Source of the DNA: Planctomicrobium piriforme
GTDB lineage: Bacteria > Planctomycetota > Planctomycetia > Pirellulales > PNKZ01
Direction: 5' to 3'
DNA length: 20,955 nucleotides
NCBI GenBank assembly: GCA_945877965.1
Contig: CAMCTH010000004.1
Span: forward strand, 1 to 20,955
Shown here: piece by piece, positions 1 through 9,349 of the stretch
Position numbering within the stretch: the first letter of the stretch is position 1
Layout of the letters: the number at the start of each line of letters is the position of its first letter
Program-made: the position numbers and the translations under genes
The notes under the pieces: model-generated
The model's input: only the letters and a program-made list of their open reading frames with translations
What the model was told of the DNA's origin: nothing
The model's database searches: none

Positions 1-437
1 TTGTCGACGAGAATGTCTTTCGCCGCGTTGCAGACGGCGATCAAGCTGTAGGCGCTGATTTCCATCGCGAGGTTGAAACCGTCGCGGCTGGTTTGCATCG
101 TGTCGACCTTCAGATCGTCGAGCTTCGCGTAAGCGATCGCATGCACGAGGAAGTCGATCTTGCCGTACTCCGCGGCGGCGGCGGCCATGATCCCCTGGAT
201 GTCGGCGTCCTTTTGGACGTCCATCGGCCCGAGGATTTTGGCGTTGTTCGGGTATTTGTCGGTGCACTTCGACACGCGAAGGCGATTCTTTTTCTTCTCA
301 TCGTCCGGTCGGTCGGGCAGATGCGAGAAGCCGCAGATCGCCCCTTGTTGCATGGCGAACTCCGCGATGGCCCAGGCCAGCGAACGATCGTTGGCGACGC
401 CGAGAATCAAACCCTTTTTGCCGTCGAACAAGCCCAT
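1..437 (-). CDS. fabI: Enoyl-[acyl-carrier-protein] reductase (NADH), N-terminal part, cut by window edge
   Basis: The product reduces the enoyl-ACP double bond in the last step of each fatty-acid elongation cycle, in the cytoplasm. About 145 residues are visible. They begin MGLFDGKKGLILGVANDRSLAW, the nucleotide-binding start typical of FabI, where GVANDRSLAWAIA replaces the classical SDR glycine motif. Further on, DFLVHAIAYA matches the FabI strand beta-4 segment, and SAYSLIAVCNAAK matches the helix before the active site. The catalytic Tyr-x6-Lys lies beyond the edge. The ATG at 437 is supported by an AAGGA about 10 bases upstream. A Lys/Asp-rich stretch around residues 42-60 replaces the usual helix after beta-2. 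The next gene upstream is separated by a repeat-bearing spacer, so fabI probably has its own promoter. FabI is favoured over other SDRs because of the N-terminal motif. Confidence 0.9.
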   Translation of the reverse strand, partial: MGLFDGKKGLILGVANDRSLAWAIAEFAMQQGAICGFSHLPDRPDDEKKKNRLRVSKCTDKYPNNAKILGPMDVQKDADIQGIMAAAAAEYGKIDFLVHAIAYAKLDDLKVDTMQTSRDGFNLAMEISAYSLIAVCNAAKDILVD

Positions 438-594
438 GACGTGAATCCTTGCTAGTTGCGCGATGGCCGCGACGCAGCGCGCCGGGCAAGCCGCAAGGAT
501 AACGACAAATCGGCCGGGGTAACAGGCGGAGATCGGCCCGAGAGGGCCGGAAGTCGACATTACTCGCCCGTGAAACCGGGGAAACAGAGGTTGA

Positions 595-694
595 AACCAC
601 CGATGCACACAGATGAACAGTGATAAGACAAGGGACAGACAAGTCTTATCATTCTCTCATCGGTGTTGATCGGTGTGCATCGGTGGTTATTTTT
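595..694. repeat. Long palindromic element with 10-bp internal periodicity
   Basis: Two 16-base arms, AACCACCGATGCACAC (595-610) and GTGTGCATCGGTGGTT (673-688), are exact reverse complements. Inside lies a second hairpin, TGATAAGAC (621-629) with GTCTTATCA (643-651). The right arm is part of a 10-base direct periodicity: ATCGGTGTTG, ATCGGTGTGC, ATCGGTGG (659-686). The left side shows the complementary CACCGATGCA and CACAGATGAA. ATTTTT follows the right arm. It lies downstream of the copper monooxygenase gene and could fold in RNA or act as a terminator. It resembles the CACCGATG-type dispersed spacer repeats of planctomycete genomes, but copy number cannot be judged from this window. Confidence 0.75.
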
Positions 695-722
695 CTCCGC
701 TGCGCCTCGCTCGCCTTTGGGC

Positions 723-2327
723 TTACGGCTTCTTCGGATTGACCGCCGCGTCGACGCGGGAGCGGATCGCTTGGCGGATGACGAACTTGACGCCGGCCGG
801 CATGGCGTCGAACTCCGCGCGGCTGACCCGTTGGTCTTCGTTCTTGTCAAACGGCTTCAGCAACTCTTTGTGCTTCGGTTGAATGTCGAAGCCGCGGTCG
901 AGAATGCCGTCGATCAGCGCGTCGACCAGTTCATCATTCCCCTTCGCCGACTTGCCGCCGGTCGCCCCTTTCGCTCCCGACGCTGCCAAGTCGCCGGCAT
1001 CGAGATCGCGCGACTGCACGCCGCCGGCTAAGGCACCGCCCAGTCGAGCGCTCCGCATCAGCACCACTTCGCGGAGATCGGCCGTCGAGTCGGTCGTCAC
1101 CTGCACGCTCAGCAAACACATCTCGTCGGTCGTCTGTTCGCCCCAACTCACCGGCTTCGGCGGCGAGCTCGGGTTGTGCGGATTGTCGGGCGAGTTGTCG
1201 TAGGTCGCTTCGAGTTTGATGACCGAACCTTTCGGCAAGCGAACCGGCTCGACGAAGGCGTACGATCCTTGCCAGTTGAAGTCCCAATCTTTGATCCAGA
1301 CGAGCGGGATCGTCTTCCCTTCGGGCGTTTCGGCGAAGACCTTCATCGATCGGCCGAGCAGATGCATGTGCGGGCCGAGGCCAAGGACGTTTACGTCGAC
1401 CGGCAGCTTCTCGCTTTGCGCGGTCGTTTCGTATTTGTTCTCGCCGGCTGGGATGTAGATCCGATGGTTCATCACCGCCAAGCCGCCGACGAGCGTCGTC
1501 GCCGGTTTCTTGGTGAAGTAGATGCCGACGCTCGAACGATCGGTCTCGGCTTTGCCGCTCGGGTGATAATGCATCTGCAAGACGAGGTCGCTGCCGGCGC
1601 GCAAGAACTTGCCGGTCCCCTCGGGCAATTTGCGCGGCATCGCGCCGGGAGCCCAACCGCCCAGGCCGCCGGTCGGCAGCACGCCCGGCCCGCCGAAACT
1701 CGCGTAGCCCGGTCCAGCGTCGGCCGCGTCCTTCTTGCGGGCTTCACCATTCGCATCGAGATACAGAATCGCATGATGCACGACGCGCCGATTGCCGGGA
1801 CGAAATTCCGCGGCCGCCACGGTCCGCGCGCCGATCGTCGGAATCGGAATCACAAAGCAGCGATAGACGTCGCGACCGTCGGCCGGCACGGTGAACGCCT
1901 CGGGCATTTCCAAAATCAGATCCGGCTCGCCCAACTGCCAGCCTTCGACGAATTTTGGCGGCGCGGGAAGGTCTTTCGCGTCGCCCTCGGGCGCGCCGTT
2001 TTTGGCCCACGCTTGCAACGTCGCGATCTCGGCGTCGGTCAGGCGGCGCTCGTCGTGAAACTTGCCGTAGTTCGGTTCCGCTTTCCAAGGGGGCATCCGG
2101 CGCGAGGCGGAGATCTCGGCGACGAAATCGGCGCGCTTCGATACGTCTTCGTACGTCAACAACGGGAACGGCCCGACTTCGCCCGGCCGATGGCAGCTCG
2201 TGCAGTTCTTCCAGACGATCGGGGCGATGTCCTTGGCGAACGTCGGGCCGGGGCTGGATGAACCGGCCTGCGCCGCGGGAGCGGCCGCAAGAACGGCGAC
2301 GAGAAGGATTCCGAGCGACGACATCAT
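723..2327 (-). CDS. Secreted cytochrome c / copper type II monooxygenase-like fusion with C-terminal EF-hand
   Basis: A 534-residue exported protein. Residues 1-21 form a signal peptide (ILLVAVLAAAPAAQA). A haem c site CTSCH is at 42-46, followed by a Met/Pro-rich segment (SRRMPPW, 76-81) that may supply the axial ligand. Residues about 130-425 match the peptidylglycine/dopamine hydroxylase fold, and the copper ligands can be assigned by motif: HH at 184-185, H253 in LQMHYH (CuH site), HMH at 320-322, and M403 in DEMC (CuM site). A variable Gly/Asp linker leads to one EF-hand loop at 494-505 (D, N, D, R, S, E at positions 1, 3, 5, 7, 9, 12). A periplasmic redox or hydroxylation role is inferred and the substrate is unknown. 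The start is the first of two ATGs, with AGGAGT upstream. The gene is divergent from the methyltransferase gene. Confidence 0.88.
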   Translation of the reverse strand: MMSSLGILLVAVLAAAPAAQAGSSSPGPTFAKDIAPIVWKNCTSCHRPGEVGPFPLLTYEDVSKRADFVAEISASRRMPPWKAEPNYGKFHDERRLTDAEIATLQAWAKNGAPEGDAKDLPAPPKFVEGWQLGEPDLILEMPEAFTVPADGRDVYRCFVIPIPTIGARTVAAAEFRPGNRRVVHHAILYLDANGEARKKDAADAGPGYASFGGPGVLPTGGLGGWAPGAMPRKLPEGTGKFLRAGSDLVLQMHYHPSGKAETDRSSVGIYFTKKPATTLVGGLAVMNHRIYIPAGENKYETTAQSEKLPVDVNVLGLGPHMHLLGRSMKVFAETPEGKTIPLVWIKDWDFNWQGSYAFVEPVRLPKGSVIKLEATYDNSPDNPHNPSSPPKPVSWGEQTTDEMCLLSVQVTTDSTADLREVVLMRSARLGGALAGGVQSRDLDAGDLAASGAKGATGGKSAKGNDELVDALIDGILDRGFDIQPKHKELLKPFDKNEDQRVSRAEFDAMPAGVKFVIRQAIRSRVDAAVNPKKP

Positions 2328-2345
2328 GTGACTCCTGGTTGGCTA

Positions 2346-2380
2346 CGGAGTATTCTACCTCTTACCAACCCCGGATGTTT
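2346..2380 (-). promoter_or_regulatory. Possible promoter of the copper monooxygenase gene
   Basis: On the minus strand TAGAAT (2352-2357) matches the -10 consensus at five of six positions and lies about 25 bases before the start codon, giving a very short leader. The -35 candidate (GAAACA, 18-base spacing) is weak. This is a weak call from pattern alone. Confidence 0.3.
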
Positions 2381-2464
2381 CACTCGGTTTCGTCGGCGGA
2401 CACGTCACCCCCGCGACGAGGCTGGTAGGCGATTCAGCCGGAGATCGCGACGAGGAGTGAACTC

Positions 2465-3262
2465 ATGACGGCCGACGACGGTGCGGCGCGGTTTTCGAAT
2501 CGGGTCGCCGACTACGTCAGTGCGCGGCCGAGCTATCCGCCGGCGGCGATCGATTTTGTCCTGGCGAACGTGCTAGCAGAAGCAGACTCGAAGCAAGCGG
2601 ACGGGGCGAAGTCGCTGACGATCGCCGATGTGGGCGCGGGGACCGGCATTTCGGCGGCGCTCTTCTTGGAGCGCGGAGCAACGGTCGTGGCGATCGAGCC
2701 GAACGCCGCGATGCGCGGGGCGGCCGAGAAGCTGCTCGGCGGCAACCCGCGCTTTCGGAGCGTCGACGGCACGGCCGAGACGACGACGTTGCCGGATCGG
2801 AGCGTCGATCTGGTCGTCGCCGCGCAGGCGTTTCATTGGTTCGACGTGCCGCGAGCGCGGTGGGAGTTTGCCCGCATCACTCGCGCTCCCGGCCGCTGTG
2901 CTTTGCTCTGGAACACGCGCCGCGCGAGCGGCACGCCGTTCTTAGCCGCTTACGAGGCGTTGCTTGCCGAGTTCGGCCTCGATTACGCCCAGGTGCGACA
3001 CGAGAACATTGAGGCCGCGGCGCTGGAACGATTTTTTGTTCCGGGGACTTATCGGAGCCGGAAGTTTGAGAACGTGCAACGGCTCGATCTTGACGGCCTA
3101 ATCGCGCGGCTCGCGTCGTCGTCGTACTTGCCGAGCGCCGATCATCCGCGCTATACCGCGATGCTCGACGCGGCGCGCAAGATCTTTGCCGAAGAGCAGC
3201 GCGACGGGGGCGTTGATTTGGTGTACGACGCCGAGGTTCACATCGGCTGCGTATCGGCGTGA
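2465..3262 (+). CDS. Class I SAM-dependent methyltransferase (Methyltransf_11/25 type)
   Basis: A 265-residue cytosolic protein with a Rossmann-like methyltransferase core. Motif I is DVGAGTGIS (55-63). The acidic residue at the end of strand 2 is E78 in VVAIEPN. An LPDRSVDLVVAAQAFHWF segment (109-126) has the layout of motifs II-III in the UbiE/Methyltransf_11 group. The N-terminal FSNRVADYVSARPSYP is typical of the small YcgJ/UbiE-like proteins annotated as class I methyltransferases. The methyl acceptor cannot be read from the sequence. The ATG at 2465 is preceded by GAGGAGTGAACTC, a good ribosome binding site. The gene stands alone: it is divergent from the monooxygenase gene, with 137 bases between, and ends at a terminator shared with the convergent gene. 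Confidence 0.85.
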   Translation: MTADDGAARFSNRVADYVSARPSYPPAAIDFVLANVLAEADSKQADGAKSLTIADVGAGTGISAALFLERGATVVAIEPNAAMRGAAEKLLGGNPRFRSVDGTAETTTLPDRSVDLVVAAQAFHWFDVPRARWEFARITRAPGRCALLWNTRRASGTPFLAAYEALLAEFGLDYAQVRHENIEAAALERFFVPGTYRSRKFENVQRLDLDGLIARLASSSYLPSADHPRYTAMLDAARKIFAEEQRDGGVDLVYDAEVHIGCVSA

Positions 3263-3286
3263 ACGGGTCGTCGATCGAGGGCGCAA

Positions 3287-3324
3287 TAAAAAGCCGGGGC
3301 CGCGTGATACGGCCCCGGCTTTCG
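3287..3324. terminator. Bidirectional intrinsic terminator
   Basis: AGCCGGGGCCG (3292-3302) and CGGCCCCGGCT (3310-3320) form a perfect 11-bp stem with a 7-base loop. It is flanked by AAAA on the left and TTT on the right. It lies between two convergent genes and can serve both. Confidence 0.85.
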
Positions 3325-3353
3325 TTGTGATAATCTGACGGCTCGTCTGCTGC

Positions 3354-4157
3354 TTACAGCTTCGGCGTCGTCGCTTCGGGGTTGGCTTTGCGATCGGCGA
3401 TTTGTTTGGCGATGTAATCCTTGGCGGCCATCGCGGCGCGGATTTCGTCGACGCTGAAGTAGGGATAGCTCGAACCGCCCAATCGCGTGACGGTCTTGGC
3501 GGCCAATTGCTCGAAGCTCATTTCGTTGTTCAAGTGCCAAGCGAGCACCTGCGCGACGCGCTGCGAGATCGTTCCCTTGTTGAGCATCTTGACGAGCTCG
3601 CCGACCTCTTCGCTGCTCGCGACCGAATCCAACGGTCGAAGTTCGTACTTCATCGAGGCCCGCGGATTTGGCTTGCCATGTTCGAGACAGACGCTGGTGA
3701 ACGGGAGTTCGCCGATCCGCTCGGGAGCGACGTTGAACATGCCGCCTCCGCCGCCCGCGGCACCGCCGCCCCCCATTCCACCGCCGCCGCCTCCCATGCC
3801 GCCGCCGGTCGATTGACCGAGGCCGCCGCCGATGCCGCCGGTGCTGCCGATCCCGCCGCCGCCCAATTGGGCCAGCACATGGACCGTCGCAAAGGTCTCA
3901 GGAAGCTTGACGTTCAGCGGCTTGTCGGTCTTATTGGTGAACAGTAGCTTGCCCGACGCTTCGTTCTTATGCAGGACTTTGACTTCGACCTGGCCGGCCT
4001 TCATCGCATCGAAGAGCTCGACCGTGTCGTTGGCCGGATTGAATTGGCCCGGCTTCAACGGCTTGCTCAACTCGGCGGCCGCTCCGAAGCGGGGCGCAGC
4101 CAGAACCGCGAAACAGCAAACGGCGACGGACAGGAAACGAGCAAAGTGCCGGGTCAT
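3354..4157 (-). CDS. Secreted Gly-rich protein of unknown function
   Basis: A 267-residue exported protein of unknown function. The signal peptide is residues 1-28 (RFLSVAVCCFAVLAAPRFGAAA). Residues 35-97 look like a beta-rich domain containing LLFTNKTDKPLNVKLPETFA. A Gly-rich stretch with some Ser/Met (98-140) follows, then a domain with FTSVCLEHGKPNPR and a helical C-terminus (about 182-258). The combination of a PETFA strand, a Gly linker and a CLEHG-x-PNPR segment looks like a conserved planctomycete secreted family, but I cannot name it. An ATG at 4244 is in frame, but the one at 4157 is chosen because GGAGAAG lies 9 bases upstream and a signal peptide starts directly there. The two Cys of the signal core are not a good lipobox. 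The gene is convergent with the methyltransferase gene. Confidence 0.75.
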   Translation of the reverse strand: MTRHFARFLSVAVCCFAVLAAPRFGAAAELSKPLKPGQFNPANDTVELFDAMKAGQVEVKVLHKNEASGKLLFTNKTDKPLNVKLPETFATVHVLAQLGGGGIGSTGGIGGGLGQSTGGGMGGGGGGMGGGGAAGGGGGMFNVAPERIGELPFTSVCLEHGKPNPRASMKYELRPLDSVASSEEVGELVKMLNKGTISQRVAQVLAWHLNNEMSFEQLAAKTVTRLGGSSYPYFSVDEIRAAMAAKDYIAKQIADRKANPEATTPKL

Positions 4158-4782
4158 GCCAACTTCTCCAGAGCAAGAAACATCGACGACGACTGCGAGC
4201 AGCCGCAGCCGATGGGTGCGAGACGACGAGGACCGGTAAGACATGGGTCCGAGCTGCGGGAGTCGAAACAGTCCGCCTCAATAGAACGGCCGCACGACGC
4301 AAACAACCCAGACTCCCTAATTCTATTTCGCTTCCCGAGAACTCGCCACAAGAAAGTCGTCTTAACCCGATGGTTTCGGGGCCGCATCGGGCGACCAATC
4401 GCTACGACCGTCCGTTCAAAAATCGGGCCTGCCGGGCGAATTAATATATTTGTTCGCGGCGGCAAGTCGTTGACAAGCCGAATCAGCGTGTTTTACACTC
4501 CCGTCTCTTTAACTGCCTAAATGGTTGTAGTTTGCGACGTTCATAGAGGTCACCAACCCCGCTCGGCCGCCTAGCCTGCGCCACAGGACCGACGGCCGAC
4601 TCGGATCAGTGTCTCCCCGGGGAAGTTCAATCCGCTCTTTCGCTGACCCGACGGCCGCTCCGCCGGCCGGTTGCGGCGGTCCCTCTAAAACCTACTGCAA
4701 ATTAACTGACCCATCGTTCGACTAGTTTTATCCTGCTTGTCACACCCCCCTTTGAAGTATGCCGCACTCGGAAGGAAACCTC
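4158..4782. other. Gene-free divergent spacer with promoter region and long hppA leader
   Basis: No convincing coding sequence lies here. The left part would carry the promoter of the Gly-rich protein gene; a minus-strand TAGAAT at 4320-4325 is a possible -10 but lacks a good -35. An AT-rich patch (4440-4452) precedes the promoter-like site at 4470-4499. About 280 bases of GC-rich, potentially structured sequence then lead to hppA, including CGGCCG-rich inverted segments around 4650-4680. I recognise no known riboswitch. Confidence 0.6.
4470..4499 (+). promoter_or_regulatory. Sigma-70-like promoter upstream of hppA
   Basis: A perfect -35 hexamer TTGACA (4470-4475) is followed after 18 bases by TACACT (4494-4499), four of six matches to the -10 consensus. 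An AT-rich stretch (AATTAATATATTTG) just upstream could act as an UP element. Transcription would start near 4506, giving a leader of about 277 bases. Confidence 0.55.
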
Positions 4783-7398
<2,616 letters not shown>

Positions 7399-7427
7399 GC
7401 TCCGCGACCGACTCGGTTTGAACTTTT

Positions 7428-7468
7428 CGCCCGGCGAAGGATTCGCTCCTTCGCCGGGCGATTTTTTT
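7428..7468 (+). terminator. Intrinsic terminator of hppA
   Basis: CGCCCGGCGAAGGA (7428-7441) and TCCTTCGCCGGGCG (7447-7460) form a perfect 14-bp stem with the loop TTCGC, followed directly by ATTTTTTT. It ends the hppA transcript 30 bases after the stop codon. Confidence 0.93.
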
Positions 7469-7555
7469 GCGCCTTTGCAAGCGACGCAACGGAAGCGATA
7501 ACGATAGCCGCTACGGCAGACCGCTCACGACGACGGACTTTTTCGGGAACGACGC

Positions 7556-8359
7556 ATGATCAATCTCACGGGCAAGACGGCGCTAGTCACCGGCGCGGGA
7601 CGCGGCATTGGGTTCGGCTGCGCTCTGGAACTCGCGCGCGTCGGGGCCGAGATCATTCTCAACGATCGCCCCGGCAGTCCCGACCTGGCCGAGGCGTGCC
7701 GACAGATCGAAGCGCTCGGCGTCAAATGCACGGTCATCGAACAAGACGCGCACAGCCGCACCGGTTGCGAAGCGCTCGTCGCCGAGGCGCTGAAGGCCGC
7801 GCCGCGGATCGACATCTTGATCAGCAATCCGGCCGTCAGCCGTCGCGCGCCGTTGTTGGATTTCGATCCCGCCGACTTCGAGGCGGTCATCGCCGGTTCG
7901 CTCACGGCCGGCTTTCACATGGGGCAACTCGTCGCCCGGGCGATGGTCGAGCGTCGCTGCGAACCGCTCGACGGTTGCCAAGGGAAGATGCTGTTCATCA
8001 GCAGCGTGCATGCCGAAATGCCGTACGCTAAAAGCACCGCGTACAACGCCGCCAAGGCGGGACTCAATCACATGGCCCTGACGATGGCGGCCGAGTTGGC
8101 GTGCGAGCGGATCAACGTCAACCTGATCGAGCCGGGTTGGATCGACACGCCGGGCGAACGCAAACACTTCGGGCCGGAGTTGATGGCGCAAGTCGCGCCG
8201 ACGTTACCGTGGGGCCGACTCGGCACGCCGCAAGACATCGGCCGCGCCGCCACGTTCTTGTGCTCCGACTACGCCGACTATGTGACCGGCAGCATTCTCC
8301 GCGTCGACGGCGGCTTTACCCTGAAAGACTGCCGCGGCGACAGCGTCCGCAGGCCGTAA
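7556..8359 (+). CDS. Short-chain dehydrogenase/reductase (SDR) family oxidoreductase
   Basis: A 267-residue classical SDR. The cofactor motif TGAGRGIG is at 12-19, with D37 after strand 2 (ILNDRP). The catalytic residues are S150 and Y163-x3-K167 (YNAAK). The strand-4 NNAG motif appears as SNPA (90-93), keeping the first functional Asn as N91. The C-terminal IEPGWIDTP and GSILRVDGGFTL segments are typical of the FabG/glucose-1-dehydrogenase-like group. The substrate is unknown. The ribosome binding site is weak (GGGAAC before the ATG), and the gene follows the hppA terminator by about 90 bases, so it is probably transcribed on its own. It is not the FabG of a fatty-acid operon, since no fab genes adjoin it. 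Confidence 0.88.
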   Translation: MINLTGKTALVTGAGRGIGFGCALELARVGAEIILNDRPGSPDLAEACRQIEALGVKCTVIEQDAHSRTGCEALVAEALKAAPRIDILISNPAVSRRAPLLDFDPADFEAVIAGSLTAGFHMGQLVARAMVERRCEPLDGCQGKMLFISSVHAEMPYAKSTAYNAAKAGLNHMALTMAAELACERINVNLIEPGWIDTPGERKHFGPELMAQVAPTLPWGRLGTPQDIGRAATFLCSDYADYVTGSILRVDGGFTLKDCRGDSVRRP

Positions 8360-8367
8360 GTTTTTTT

Positions 8368-8443
8368 GTAGGGTGGGACAAAGTCCCACCGCTCGTCTCC
8401 GGTCGCGATGAATGACACGCGGTGGGGCTGCGCCCCACCCTAC
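8368..8443. repeat. Nested palindromic (REP-like) element
   Basis: The outer arms GTAGGGTGGG (8368-8377) and CCCACCCTAC (8434-8443) are exact reverse complements. Each half also folds on itself: GGTGGGAC with GTCCCACC in the left half (8372-8390), and GGTGGGGC with GCCCCACC in the right half (8421-8439). TTTTTTT lies just before the left arm. The layout of two hairpins facing each other resembles a bipartite REP element. It lies directly after the SDR gene and could end its transcript. Confidence 0.75.
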
Positions 8444-8476
8444 GACGTCTACAACGACGTCTACAACGACGTCTCA
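8442..8476 (+). repeat. 12-base tandem repeat (about 2.9 copies)
   Basis: ACGACGTCTACA occurs at 8442-8453 and 8454-8465 and is followed by the partial copy ACGACGTCTCA (8466-8476). Each unit contains the palindrome GACGTC. The array abuts the preceding palindromic element and shares its last two bases. Confidence 0.85.
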
Positions 8477-8661
8477 TCTTCCCGCTGCCGGCACGCCTCT
8501 GCGGCACTCGCCGCCGGCAAACCCTGACGGTCGTAACGATTTTCTCGATTTTGCCGATCGTGCGGCCGATTACCCACTAAGAGCCGTCACTGAGCACGGC
8601 GCGTCGGTCCGGGCCGTACGTCGGTCCGCGACGTTCGCAAAATACTTCGGGGGGAGCTGTC

Positions 8662-9171
8662 ATGAGTCGTCTCAAACTCGCTTGCGGGTTGTTGATTCTG
8701 TGCGCGCTGCAAACCGGCTGCTGTAGCAGCAAGTTCTGCGGCGGCGGTTGCGGCGAAAAATATTGGGGCGCCTACTGCGACGATCCGCCGCGTCCGGAAC
8801 CGTGCGATTGCTTCGGTAATTGGACCGGCAACTGCGGCAGCGCCTGCGGCTCGGCCTATCCGTGGGTCCGCTCGCGCGGCAACCGCACCGGCATCTGGAG
8901 CCTGTTCGGTTGCGGCAGCGATAGCTGCACCGACAGTTGCAGTGAACCGGCCTGCGGCGAACCCGCCTGTGCCGCTCCGGAACCGACCTGCGAACCGTCG
9001 TGCGGCGAGCCCGATTGCGGCGAACCGGGCTGCGGTTGCGGCGACTCGCACGTGATCAGCTCGCGCTCGCCGCGGCGGAACGTCGTGCCGATGCAAACCG
9101 TCAGCCGTTCGTCGACGGTCGACTACCGAATGCAATCGGCCGCCGCGCCGTGCAACTGCGGCAAGCACTAA
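8662..9171 (+). CDS. Cysteine-rich predicted lipoprotein with CGEP-type repeats
   Basis: A 169-residue exported protein with 23 cysteines. Residues 1-19 are a hydrophobic signal (KLACGLLILCALQTG) ending at Cys20, a plausible though imperfect lipobox (LQTGC). The mature part is rich in Cys, Gly, Pro and Glu. From residue 93 to 126 Cys recurs every 4-7 residues in units such as CSEPA, CGEPA, CEPS, CGEPD, CGEPG. The C-terminus is a Ser/Arg-rich stretch closing with CNCGKH. The function is unknown. The pattern suits a disulfide-cross-linked envelope protein or a metal-binding one; the first is favoured for an exported protein. A strong GGGGGGAGC precedes the ATG. The low-complexity, GC-rich composition means frame matters, but the signal peptide and ribosome binding site support this one. 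Confidence 0.78.
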   Translation: MSRLKLACGLLILCALQTGCCSSKFCGGGCGEKYWGAYCDDPPRPEPCDCFGNWTGNCGSACGSAYPWVRSRGNRTGIWSLFGCGSDSCTDSCSEPACGEPACAAPEPTCEPSCGEPDCGEPGCGCGDSHVISSRSPRRNVVPMQTVSRSSTVDYRMQSAAAPCNCGKH

Positions 9172-9182
9172 CAGCGATCAGT

Positions 9183-9260
9183 GTGGCCGGGGCTGGAACG
9201 AAGTGAAGCCCCGGTCGCCGCGCGCTCCGGGGCTTCGCCTTCGGCTCCAGCCCCGGCCAC
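9183..9260. repeat. Nested palindromic element after the Cys-rich gene
   Basis: The outer arms GTGGCCGGGGCTGGA (9183-9197) and TCCAGCCCCGGCCAC (9246-9260) are perfect 15-base complements. The inner arms GAAGCCCCGG (9205-9214) and CCGGGGCTTC (9227-9236) pair as well, so the whole element can form one long stem. It lies 11 bases after the Cys-rich lipoprotein gene and 90 before the PAP2 gene. There is no T-run, so termination is uncertain. Confidence 0.8.
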
Positions 9261-9349
9261 GCAGCCGAAATGTTTGCCCTCCCGACGCACAAAATGCAAG
9301 TGTAACGCTCGAACCTCTTCGCCTATCTGTCAGCAGTGAGCGAACGACG

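Larger units (their letters stand above)
8360..8661. other. Spacer with palindromic and tandem repeats; no gene
   Basis: This 302-base stretch holds the nested palindrome and 12-base tandem repeat listed separately. GC-rich sequence without a convincing reading frame follows. The promoter of the downstream lipoprotein gene should lie in about 8530-8640, but no clear hexamer pair stands out. Confidence 0.6.

Noticed and set aside
1176..2261. Plus-strand frame opposite the copper monooxygenase gene
   Set aside because: No motif and Arg/Gly-biased composition; the opposite strand has CxxCH and all copper ligands.
4158..4244. 29-residue upstream extension of the Gly-rich protein
   Set aside because: It would bury the signal peptide behind a Ser/Arg-rich leader and lacks the ribosome binding site present before 4157.
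4506..4782. Known riboswitch in the hppA leader
   Set aside because: I looked for conserved cores of common classes and recognised none; only generic GC-rich complementarity is seen.
8442..8476. Possible CRISPR array
   Set aside because: Units are 12 bases, directly abutting and without spacers; a simple tandem repeat.
9203..9349. GTG-started extension of the PAP2 protein
   Set aside because: It would translate the palindromic element into Arg/Pro-rich sequence; the ATG at 9350 begins a normal family-length protein.
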